Assembly: GCA_013329615.1 (NCBI GenBank)
Contig: DUKA01000154.1
Span: forward strand, 1 to 6,087
Source: Candidatus Bathyarchaeota archaeon
Lineage (GTDB): Archaea > Thermoproteota > Bathyarchaeia > TCS64
Length of the DNA: 6,087 bases
Direction of reading: 5' to 3'
Shown here: in pieces, positions 1 to 5,983 of the stretch
Position numbering within the stretch: position 1 is the first letter of the stretch
Layout of the letters: the number at the start of each line of letters is the position of its first letter
The notes under the pieces: generated by a model
Database searches by the model: none
Told to the model about the DNA's origin: nothing
The model's input: only the letters and a program-made list of their open reading frames with translations
Program-made: the position numbers and the translations under genes

Positions 1-1
1 A

Positions 2-679
2 CACCAGCCCGAATACCTGCCCTGGATGGGCTTCCTCAATAAACTCGCCAACAGCGACACATTCGTCCTCCTCGATAACGTCCAGTTCAGGAAGAACTAT
101 TTCCAGAACAGAAACAGGATACGTACAGCCGACGGGTGGACCTGGCTCACCGTCCCCATCAAGAAAGCCTCCCTAGAGACACATATCTCGGAGATAATGA
201 TCGACGACTCGAAGCCATGGGGGAAGCGCCATTGGAAGAGCCTGAAACAGAACTACTCAAAGTCCAAGCACTTCGGTGAATTCTTCAAGTTCTTTGAAGA
301 GACATACGCGAGGAAATGGGTGAAACTCGCGGACCTAAACACGGAGATAATCAGGTTCTTCGTCGATGCTATGGGGATAAGGGTTGAGATCGTTCTCGCC
401 TCGCAACTTCGCGCCGGGGGGACAGGCACCGAGTTGCTTCTGCACATCTGCGAGGAGTTGGACGCCGACGTTTACCTCTCCGGGAGATTCGGCAAGGATT
501 ACATGAAAGAGGACGCGTTCCGTGAAGCTGGGATACGTGTCGCCTATCAGGACTTCCAACACCCGGAGTATGAGCAGGTATTCAAGCCATTCGTGCCCGC
601 GATGGCGGGTGTAGACATCCTCTTCAACTTGGGCACTTCGGGATTCGAGTTGATGAAGAGTGGTTGGAAACTCACTTGA
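2..679 (+). CDS. WbqC-like family protein, 5' end cut by window edge
   Basis: This is a WbqC-like protein, a family found in O-antigen and other surface-glycan clusters. Its exact reaction is not firmly established, so only a role in building or modifying a glycan precursor is proposed, probably in the cytoplasm since no signal peptide or membrane segment is visible. The frame is open from base 2 and begins HQPEYLPWMGF, the family's signature N-terminus. The ATG at base 26 is therefore an internal Met, and only a few residues plus the true start lie outside the window. Further family signatures follow: a lifLDNVQFRKN-type block, then FQNRNRI, WLTVPIKK, and a C-terminal part with YLSGRFGKDYM, FQHPEYEQVF and a final LFNLGTSGFE. 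The visible 225 residues are close to full family length. It ends in TGA at 677-679, 43 bases before the pyruvyl transferase gene. Family assignment is strong; function is inferred. Confidence 0.88.
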   Translation, partial: HQPEYLPWMGFLNKLANSDTFVLLDNVQFRKNYFQNRNRIRTADGWTWLTVPIKKASLETHISEIMIDDSKPWGKRHWKSLKQNYSKSKHFGEFFKFFEETYARKWVKLADLNTEIIRFFVDAMGIRVEIVLASQLRAGGTGTELLLHICEELDADVYLSGRFGKDYMKEDAFREAGIRVAYQDFQHPEYEQVFKPFVPAMAGVDILFNLGTSGFELMKSGWKLT

Positions 680-688
680 TCGTGCGCC

Positions 689-697
689 TTATAAATG
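689..697 (+). promoter_or_regulatory. Archaeal TATA box for the pyruvyl transferase gene
   Basis: TTATAAATG lies just after the WbqC-like gene, centred about 30 bases before the ATG at 723. With the usual archaeal spacing of about 26-27 bases the transcript would begin near 719-722, giving an essentially leaderless mRNA. No convincing Shine-Dalgarno site precedes the ATG, which fits. The element matches the consensus well; the start site is inferred. Confidence 0.6.
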
Positions 698-722
698 AAA
701 GAGCCGAAGGGATAACACCGCA

Positions 723-1892
723 ATGACCTATGTTCTGATCTCCCGCGCGAAGAAGAACATAGGAGACTTCTTGATCCTCGAAAAGGCGAAGAGGCTGTTG
801 GAGAGGTTCCGCCCAGAGCACAAGCTTATTACTCTAAAGGGGTGGGAGCCGCTCGACGAGCACCTCGACGAGATAAACGCCTCAAGCGCCATGATTTTCT
901 GCGGCGGTCCGAACATCAACAAGACATTCTACCCCGACGTCTACCCGCTCACTGAGAAAGTGGAGGACATCAAGGCACCGATGTATCTCCTCGGCGGTGG
1001 TTGGAACGAGATACCCGGTACCCCATATCAGAAGACAAGTTACACATTCACACCAAAGGCAAGGCACATCCTGAGTAAGTGTGTGGCAATAAGCTGTAGG
1101 GATAACCAGACCGTCGACGTGCTAAGAAACAACGGTCTGAAGGCCACGATGACCGGTTGCCCGGTCTGGTACAACCTCGACCACATCAACGAAAAATTTA
1201 AGACACCCGCGACGATCAAGAAAGTGGTCTTCACTGCGCCCCCATTCGATACGATGCCGAGACTCTACGACGAACAGTGTATTGAGACTATAAACCTACT
1301 CGCCGACTCGTTTGCAGGGGCCAAGATATACTGCTCATTTCATAGGGGCCTGAGGGCAGACGAGTTCACGGCCCCTGAGGAGGAGCTCCGAGTAGGTGCT
1401 GTGCAGGACGCCGCGACCAAGAGGGGCATGGAGATAGTCGACGCCTCATATGACGTCTCCAAGATCGACTTCTACGAGGAGTGCGATCTACACGTTGGGT
1501 ACCGCCTTCACGGTCACATTGACTTCCTCAGCATGAGAAAACCGTCCATCCTGCTCAATATCGATGCGCGAGGGAAGGGTTTCGGGGACACCGTTGGCCT
1601 CCCCGGCGTGCAGGCGTGGAGCACGGGACCGCTCGCCGAGGCCACTTACACAGTCGGGAACTGGATAGGGAAATATAATCTTCTCAATAAGTGGACCCGC
1701 ATCGTATCAGCTCGGTCATACCTGAGGTGGGCACAGGGACTCTGGATGAGTGGAAACCCTGACGCCGTGAAGAATCTGCGGAAAATCATCGAAGATGAGA
1801 AGGCAAGCGGCTTCAGCAGCTACATCGGTTTAGAACAGACCTTCCTTAGGCACTTCGAGGTCATGAAGGATTTCATAGCGCGGTTGCCCTAG
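723..1892 (+). CDS. Polysaccharide pyruvyl transferase family protein
   Basis: Members of this family (CsaB/WcaK-like) transfer a pyruvate ketal from phosphoenolpyruvate onto a sugar of a surface polysaccharide or lipid-linked glycan; some members have other roles. The 389-residue protein shows the family pattern: an N-terminal Rossmann-like start with NIGD at residues 12-15, a FCGGPN turn near 59-64, GGGWN at 91-95, a CRDNQTVDVL motif at 125-134 followed by GCPVW at 145-149, and the C-terminal signature GYRLHGHIDFL at 259-269 with R261, H263 and H265, then RKPSILL and GKGF. Residues about 300-389 form a helical, aromatic-rich tail beyond the core. There is no signal peptide or membrane helix, so it probably acts in the cytoplasm. 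The ATG at 723 is preferred because an in-frame TGA lies at 696-698, no other start lies between, and a TATA box sits at leaderless spacing. The acceptor sugar is unknown. Confidence 0.83.
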   Translation: MTYVLISRAKKNIGDFLILEKAKRLLERFRPEHKLITLKGWEPLDEHLDEINASSAMIFCGGPNINKTFYPDVYPLTEKVEDIKAPMYLLGGGWNEIPGTPYQKTSYTFTPKARHILSKCVAISCRDNQTVDVLRNNGLKATMTGCPVWYNLDHINEKFKTPATIKKVVFTAPPFDTMPRLYDEQCIETINLLADSFAGAKIYCSFHRGLRADEFTAPEEELRVGAVQDAATKRGMEIVDASYDVSKIDFYEECDLHVGYRLHGHIDFLSMRKPSILLNIDARGKGFGDTVGLPGVQAWSTGPLAEATYTVGNWIGKYNLLNKWTRIVSARSYLRWAQGLWMSGNPDAVKNLRKIIEDEKASGFSSYIGLEQTFLRHFEVMKDFIARLP

Positions 1893-1893
1893 T

Positions 1894-1911
1894 CGGAAAG
1901 CGCTTTATTTA
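1894..1911 (+). promoter_or_regulatory. BRE plus TATA box for the spsE-spsF-spsG operon
   Basis: CTTTATTTA at 1903-1911 resembles an archaeal TATA box and is preceded by a purine-rich CGGAAAGCG stretch like a BRE. It starts just after the stop of the pyruvyl transferase gene at 1892. The expected transcription start is near 1933, leaving a leader of about 9 bases to the GTG at 1942 or 18 bases to the TTG at 1951. No similar element is seen between the three operon genes, so it probably drives all of them. Confidence 0.58.
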
Positions 1912-1925
1912 GTACAGCGGATTTA

Positions 1926-1943
1926 GGGGTAGACCCCCGGGGT
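1926..1943 (+). repeat. Alternating GGGGT / ACCCC / GGGGT inverted repeats at the spsE start
   Basis: GGGGT at 1926-1930, ACCCCC at 1933-1938 and GGGGT at 1939-1943 can pair in two mutually exclusive ways. The first stem has a very tight loop, and the second is an odd-centred palindrome that includes the first two bases of the GTG start. They fall at the predicted transcription start, so this may be a DNA operator, or a chance G/C-rich run. Confidence 0.3.
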
Positions 1944-2979
1944 GGCATGGTTGCACGTCAAGATTGGGGACAGGCGAATCGGCGATGGCGAGCCGACATT
2001 CATCATCGCGGAACTCGGTGTGAGTTTCACGACCCTTGAAGAGGCCAAGAGGAGCATCGACGAGGCGGTAAGGGTCGGCGCCGACGCCATAAAGATACAG
2101 ACCTATAAGGCGGAGACGCTCGTCACCGAATCCGCGTGGTTCCCCGACGAGGCGGGGGGCGCCCACCAGTTCGAGTCATTCAAGAAGAGCGAGATATCCC
2201 CCGAGACACACCGGAAGATATTCGATTACGCTGAGAAGAAGGGTATCATCGCCTTCTCCACCCCAAGCTACTACGACGACGCCGATCTTCTCGAGAAGAT
2301 AGGTGTCAAAGTCTTCAAGATAGGCTCCGACGACTTGACGAACTTTCCCTTCATCAAGTACGTGGCGGCGAAGGGGCTGCCGATGATAATTTCCACGGGT
2401 ATGGGCACCATGTCCGAGGTCGCGAAGATGGTCGACGCCGTCAAGAGCGCGGGCAACGACCAGCTCATCATCCTACACTGTGTCTCCAACTACCCGATAA
2501 AGGACCTCTCGACCGTTAACCTTAGGGCCATAGACTCGATGAAGAGAGCCTTTGGCGTCCCAGTGGGCTTCAGCGACCATACTGAGAGTCTCTCCATGCC
2601 CATCGCAGCAGTAGCCCTCGGCGCAAACGTCGTCGAGAAACACTTCACAATAGACAAGAAGATACCCATCTCCGACGCCGCCTTCTCGGCGGACCCTATC
2701 GAGCTGGAGACCATAGTGAAGGGTATCAGGGAGGTGGAGAAGGGCCTCGGTGACGGTGTCAAGCGTCCAGCCTACACCGAGGACAAGATGAGAAGGGAAA
2801 CCCGCAAGAGCATCATAGCGAGGAGGGACATTAAGAAGGGCGCGAAGATCACTCGTGACGACCTCATAATCAAGCGCCCCGCATACGGCATTCCACCCGA
2901 ACTCATTGACATCATAGTCGGCAGGACGGTAGTCAAGCCGATCAAGCGCGACCAGCCGATAACATGGGAAGACGTCTAG
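1942..2979 (+). CDS. spsE: SpsE/NeuB-type nonulosonate (sialic-acid-like) synthase with SAF domain
   Basis: The family condenses phosphoenolpyruvate with a six-carbon amino sugar (ManNAc or a 2,4-diacetamido-trideoxyhexose) to make a nine-carbon nonulosonic acid in the cytoplasm. The NeuB TIM-barrel fills residues about 20-270: IIAELG at 21-26 with E24, KIQTYKAE at 51-58, FSTP at 105-108, KIGSDD at 126-131, STGMGTMSE at 151-159, ILHC at 177-180, YP at 184-185, GFSDHT at 209-214 and EKHFT at 232-236. A C-terminal SAF/antifreeze-like domain follows at about 287-345. The 345-residue length is normal. The usual GPD motif after the EKHFT block reads ISD here (243-245), keeping the Asp. The ORF cannot extend beyond an in-frame TAG at 1930-1932. 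GTG 1942 is the first start; TTG 1951, with GGGGTGG upstream, is a real alternative. The specific sugar (sialic, legionaminic, pseudaminic or other) cannot be decided. Confidence 0.92.
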   Translation: MAWLHVKIGDRRIGDGEPTFIIAELGVSFTTLEEAKRSIDEAVRVGADAIKIQTYKAETLVTESAWFPDEAGGAHQFESFKKSEISPETHRKIFDYAEKKGIIAFSTPSYYDDADLLEKIGVKVFKIGSDDLTNFPFIKYVAAKGLPMIISTGMGTMSEVAKMVDAVKSAGNDQLIILHCVSNYPIKDLSTVNLRAIDSMKRAFGVPVGFSDHTESLSMPIAAVALGANVVEKHFTIDKKIPISDAAFSADPIELETIVKGIREVEKGLGDGVKRPAYTEDKMRRETRKSIIARRDIKKGAKITRDDLIIKRPAYGIPPELIDIIVGRTVVKPIKRDQPITWEDV

Positions 2980-2980
2980 G

Positions 2981-3700
2981 ATGGGGATCCAGTTGAGGAT
3001 CGTGGCCATAGGGCAGGCGAGAATGGGCTCGACAAGGCTCCCCGGGAAGACCATGATCCCCCTGCTTGGAAAACCCCTCATCCAACACGTCATCGAGAGG
3101 GTACAGAAGTGCAGCAGGGTCGACGAGATCGTCATAGCGACGACAACAAACCCTGAGGACGACCAGATAGAGAGGTTCGGTAAAAAACTCGGCGTGAGTG
3201 TCTTCAGGGGCTCCCAGAGGGACGTCCTCGAACGGTTCTGCAAGGCGGCTGAGAGGCACCGCGCCGACCATATAGTCAGGTTCACCTGCGACGACCCGCT
3301 AATAGATCCGGCGAACTTCGACGACATGATCTTCGCCCAGATACGGGTCGGGGCTGATCTAACCTATACGAAAGATATGCCGTGGGGTACCGGTCCTGGT
3401 AATTGCGTCATCAGTGCCAAGTCGCTAAAACAATCTTGCAGGGACTCAGTCGGTAAGGAGCCGAGGTATCGTGAGCACGCCGACGAGTACATCCTCGACC
3501 ACCCCGAAGCCTTCAAGATACAGGCGCTCGAATGCGACCCCGACCTCAAACGGGACTATCGTCTTACTGTGGATACACCTGAGGACCTTCGTTTCATGAC
3601 GAGGATATACGAGAGGCTCTACAGGGGGGGTGAGATAGTAGATCTCAGGGAGGCTGTTCGCCTCCTCGATAGCGACCCATCGTTCAGGGAGAGGGGTTGA
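2981..3700 (+). CDS. spsF: SpsF-type cytidylyltransferase-like protein (CMP-sugar activation)
   Basis: This is a nucleotidyltransferase of the NeuA/KdsB-like CTP_transf_3 fold, SpsF subgroup, expected to activate the nonulosonic acid made by the upstream synthase as its CMP form. The nucleotide-binding N-terminus is GQARMGSTRLPGK at residues 11-23. Then come VIATTTNPEDD at 51-61, a metal-site-like TCDDPLIDP at 102-110 (many relatives have GDCP here), YREHADEYI at 163-171 and the hallmark DYRLTVDTPEDL at 192-203 with D198. At 239 residues it has the normal SpsF length. The ATG lies one base after the spsE stop, which implies translational coupling; TTG 2993 and GTG 3002 are in-frame alternatives that still leave the glycine-rich loop intact. 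Arginine is mostly AGG, as in its upstream neighbour. Family is confident. Enzyme activity is inferred from context, since SpsF proteins are less studied than NeuA or PseF. Confidence 0.9.
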   Translation: MGIQLRIVAIGQARMGSTRLPGKTMIPLLGKPLIQHVIERVQKCSRVDEIVIATTTNPEDDQIERFGKKLGVSVFRGSQRDVLERFCKAAERHRADHIVRFTCDDPLIDPANFDDMIFAQIRVGADLTYTKDMPWGTGPGNCVISAKSLKQSCRDSVGKEPRYREHADEYILDHPEAFKIQALECDPDLKRDYRLTVDTPEDLRFMTRIYERLYRGGEIVDLREAVRLLDSDPSFRERG

Positions 3701-4698
3701 TCCCTCTGACCGAGGAAAAACCGAGTGTATTGATCAGGGCAGATGGTAGCCACGCCCTCGGCATGGGGCACATATACCGCGCCCTGAACCTAGCCGACGC
3801 ACTGACATCTTGGGCGAAGGTCAGATTCATAACCCGCGGCGATGAAATCGCCTACGTTAAACTCGCTGAAAGATACCCGACGGATATCACGAGGAACGAC
3901 GACGAGGACTATGAGAAAATATGTGCCTCACCCCTCGACGCCATCGTCGTCGATAAACTCAACAACAACGCCTCCTACATGAGGAGGTTAAAGAGCCAAT
4001 GCCGCGTTCTTGTCTCCTTTGATGACTGTGGGGAGGGTGTAAAAGAGGCTGACATTGCCTTTAATGTCCTCTATCACTGCGAAAAAACCGTAAAGACTGG
4101 CTCGACGCGGGTCTACAACGAGCCAAGCTATGCTATAATCAATCCCCAATTTTCTGAGACGCGTCGCGTTAAGCAGAAAACCCTCTTCAAGATACTCGTG
4201 ACGTTGGGTGGAGCGGATACCCTCGGTTTGACGCCGGGGGTAATCGAGACACTGGACGCGCTATCTGAAGAATTCCAGATGACCGCAGTCATCGGAACGG
4301 CGTTCAAACACCACTCCGAATTGGAGAAGGCTGTTGCTCGGTGCAAGCATAAGATCGATGTCAGGTTCAACGTTCCAGATATGTGGAACGCGATGACCGA
4401 AGCGAACCTAGCTATAAGCGCGGGGGGGAATACCCTGTTTGAACTCGCGGCAACCGGCACACCGGCGATCGTTCTCTGTGAGGAACTTTTTGAGGTGGAG
4501 ACTGCGGATCGAATGATGAAGGAGGGCACTTGCGAAAATCTCGGCTACTCGAAGCCTTTTGACGAGCAACGCCTCAGACAAACGACGCTAAATATGATCA
4601 AAGACTCGAAACGACGTCAAAAAATGAGTGAGGTAGGTAGAAGACTCGTGGATGGCCGCGGCTCAGAGAGGGTATCGATAATAATTAGGACTTTTTAA
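3697..4698 (+). CDS. spsG: SpsG/PseG-like UDP-sugar hydrolase
   Basis: PseG-type enzymes cleave UDP from UDP-2,4-diacetamido-2,4,6-trideoxyhexose to free the sugar that the NeuB-type synthase uses. The fold is GT-B. The N-terminal half has IRADGSHALGMGHIYRA at residues 13-29, with H25 at the position of the catalytic His of the PseG glycine-rich loop, and SFDDCG at 107-112. The C-terminal half has TLGGAD at 169-174 and ISAGGNTLFELAATGTP at 240-256. The NQ pair often found after this in PseG is replaced by FEVETADRM (265-273). The TTG at 3697 overlaps the spsF stop by 4 bases (TTGA); the purine run GAGAGGGG just before it is too close to be an ideal ribosome site. TTG 3730, immediately before the conserved loop, is an alternative. 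Arginine codons are about half CGN, against mostly AGG in spsF, a mild difference. Without biochemical data it could also be a related glycosyltransferase-fold protein. Confidence 0.87.
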   Translation: MIPLTEEKPSVLIRADGSHALGMGHIYRALNLADALTSWAKVRFITRGDEIAYVKLAERYPTDITRNDDEDYEKICASPLDAIVVDKLNNNASYMRRLKSQCRVLVSFDDCGEGVKEADIAFNVLYHCEKTVKTGSTRVYNEPSYAIINPQFSETRRVKQKTLFKILVTLGGADTLGLTPGVIETLDALSEEFQMTAVIGTAFKHHSELEKAVARCKHKIDVRFNVPDMWNAMTEANLAISAGGNTLFELAATGTPAIVLCEELFEVETADRMMKEGTCENLGYSKPFDEQRLRQTTLNMIKDSKRRQKMSEVGRRLVDGRGSERVSIIIRTF

Positions 4699-4717
4699 TG
4701 GGGAAAATTGGTCAGTC
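4689..4717 (+). terminator. Possible transcription end of the sps operon (T-run)
   Basis: A run of five T (4692-4696) overlaps the spsG stop. A weak imperfect stem (GACT 4689-4692 with AGTC 4714-4717, TTTT with AAAA 4704-4707) spans the 21-base gap between the convergent genes. Archaeal termination usually needs little more than a U-run, so this is plausible, but the signal is short. The - strand read-out offers only a four-T run. Confidence 0.25.
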
Positions 4718-4719
4718 TT

Positions 4720-5871
4720 TCACTTAATATAATTATTGGCGACCTTGCTCACACCCTTGAGGACCTTGTCGAGGTCTGTGTCGCTCAGATATGGGTGCAT
4801 GGGTAGGCTCATTATTCGCTTTGACAGGTCCTCCGAGACTGGGCACGACTTGGGCTTGAGAAGCTCCCTAACGACGGGTTGCTCCGTGAGCGACGTAGGG
4901 TAGTGGACACCACAGTCGATGTTCTCTGCCATCAGTGCCTTCATGAACTCGTCTCTATTACACTTAATCTTCTCAGGGTCTAGGACCACGCTGAAGTAGC
5001 TGTAGCTCGGCTTCGTCTTCGGCGTAATCTTCTGTGGCGTGACGCCATCCACCTTCTTCAATCCCTTCAGGAGTACGTCGGCATTGTGTCGACGCTTTGC
5101 CAAAAAATCGTCGAGTTGGGATAACTGGTTGAGCCCAATTGCTGACATGATGTCAGTAGTGCGATAGTTTAGGCCGAAGAGGACGTGGTGATATCTGCCG
5201 TCGTCGCCGTGGCTGCGCAGGAGTGAGCCTAGGCGGTTAAGCTCCGGGTCATTTGTTGTAACTATACCGCCCTCGCCCGTCGTCATCGTTTTCGTCGGAT
5301 AGAAGCTGTAGCAGCTTACGTTGGGCCACGCGCCGAGGTCCTTGCCGGCGTACTCAGTGCCGTGGGCCTGGGCGCAGTCGTTGATGATGAGAAGCTTGTG
5401 ATCCTCGGCGATCTCTGTCAATGTCTTCATGTCGCAACTGTTACCGAACAGGTGCACGGGGGCGATTGCCTTCGTCTTCTTCGTTATCTTCTCCTTCACC
5501 TTCTCTGGGTCGAGTAGGAAGGTGTCTGGCTCAACGTCTGCGAGGATGGGTTTCGCGTTGCTATACATAACGGTGCTTATTGTGGCGATGAACGTGAAAG
5601 CGGGGGCGATGACCTCGTCCCCCGGCTTGAGGGCTGATAGATAGGCGCAGTGAAGGGCTGCGGTACCGTTTGAGACCGCATAGGCGTACTTTGCCCCTAC
5701 ACGTTCCGCGAACTTCTCCTCGAACTCCTTTGTGTAAGGCCCCATCCGCACGTAGGCGGACTTGAGTATCTTCGTGATATCTTCAGCGTCCTTCTGACTG
5801 AACGTTGGCTTGACTAAGGCAATCTTCTCTGCCGAGACGGGTTTTCCGCCCTCGATCGCGAGTTTGCTCAA
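4720..5871 (-). CDS. DegT/DnrJ/EryC1/StrS-family PLP sugar aminotransferase
   Basis: This family converts a nucleotide-linked keto sugar to an amino sugar using PLP and usually glutamate. In this setting the likely substrate is a UDP-4-keto-6-deoxy hexose, as for PseC/LegC/SpsC. The 383 residues show the full fold-type I set: LAIEGGKPV at 4-12, the MGPYTKEFEEKFA block at 43-55, SNGTAAL at 67-73, PAFTFIAT at 90-97, NDCAQAHG at 164-171 with D165 for the pyridine nitrogen, SFYPTKTMTTGEGG at 189-202 with K194 as the PLP lysine, NYRTTDIMSAIGLNQL at 235-250 and GVHYP at 321-325. Length and motifs are intact. The start is TTG at 5871, supported by AGGAGA seven bases upstream and by the conserved MSKLAIEGG beginning; an in-frame TGA lies a few codons further up. 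It converges on spsG with a 21-base gap, so it is transcribed separately from the sps operon. Confidence 0.92.
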   Translation of the reverse strand: MSKLAIEGGKPVSAEKIALVKPTFSQKDAEDITKILKSAYVRMGPYTKEFEEKFAERVGAKYAYAVSNGTAALHCAYLSALKPGDEVIAPAFTFIATISTVMYSNAKPILADVEPDTFLLDPEKVKEKITKKTKAIAPVHLFGNSCDMKTLTEIAEDHKLLIINDCAQAHGTEYAGKDLGAWPNVSCYSFYPTKTMTTGEGGIVTTNDPELNRLGSLLRSHGDDGRYHHVLFGLNYRTTDIMSAIGLNQLSQLDDFLAKRRHNADVLLKGLKKVDGVTPQKITPKTKPSYSYFSVVLDPEKIKCNRDEFMKALMAENIDCGVHYPTSLTEQPVVRELLKPKSCPVSEDLSKRIMSLPMHPYLSDTDLDKVLKGVSKVANNYIK

Positions 5872-5878
5872 CGAAGGT

Positions 5879-5884
5879 TCTCCT
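5879..5884 (-). promoter_or_regulatory. Shine-Dalgarno site deciding the TTG start of the aminotransferase
   Basis: Read on the - strand this is AGGAGA, seven bases before the TTG at 5871. It is a near-perfect match to the 16S rRNA tail and explains use of a TTG codon. An ATG slightly further upstream opens a different frame and does not yield a family-like protein. Confidence 0.7.
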
Positions 5885-5895
5885 AGCTTCCATCG

Positions 5896-5936
5896 TCAAT
5901 AGGGGGAGGGAGCTTAAGTGAATTTCCCCCTCTTGA
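5896..5936. promoter_or_regulatory. Dyad in the divergent promoter region, candidate operator
   Basis: Two arms, TCAAtAGGGGGA at 5896-5907 and TCCCCCTcTTGA at 5925-5936, are inverted copies matching at 11 of 12 positions. They flank a 17-base spacer containing the palindrome CTTAAG at 5913-5918, whose centre is within half a base of the arm centre. The dyad sits between the aminotransferase and the RAM-domain gene, where a dimeric regulator could cover the - strand promoter. Operator function is inferred; a stem in the aminotransferase leader RNA is the alternative. Confidence 0.45.
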
Positions 5937-5942
5937 TTAGAA

Positions 5943-5952
5943 GGTATTAAAG
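5943..5952. promoter_or_regulatory. TATA-like element(s) for the divergent gene pair
   Basis: The + strand reads GGTATTAAAG, and the - strand reads CTTTAATACC. On the + strand the element is centred about 36 bases before the GTG at 5984, giving a start near 5974 and a leader of about 10 bases. On the - strand it would start transcription near 5922, giving a leader of about 50 bases that includes only part of the dyad. CACTTAAG near 5913-5920 is a competing - strand TATA candidate that would give a leader of about 20 bases. The sequence does not decide between them. Confidence 0.35.
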
Positions 5953-5983
5953 CGGGAGAATACACATTTAGGATCAGGGGATT

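Noticed and set aside
26..28. ATG at 26 as the start of the WbqC-like gene
   Set aside because: The same frame upstream reads HQPEYLPW, the family's signature N-terminus, so the gene begins outside the window.
706..713. GAAGGGAT as a Shine-Dalgarno site for the gene at 723
   Set aside because: The match is poor, the spacing of about 9-10 bases is long, and the TATA position predicts a transcript starting downstream of it.
2473..3327. Long - strand open frame of 284 codons across spsE and spsF
   Set aside because: It lies antisense to two genes with complete family motifs, spans their junction, and its translation shows no recognisable motif. It is a codon-bias shadow.
4128..4529. - strand open frame of 133 codons inside spsG
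   Set aside because: It is antisense to the conserved C-terminal half of spsG, Ser/Val-rich, and shows no domain pattern or promoter.
5783..5965. - strand frame with ATG starts overlapping the aminotransferase start
   Set aside because: It overlaps the N-terminal coding part of the aminotransferase in another frame. The AGGAGA site and the conserved MSKLAIEGG beginning both favour the TTG at 5871.
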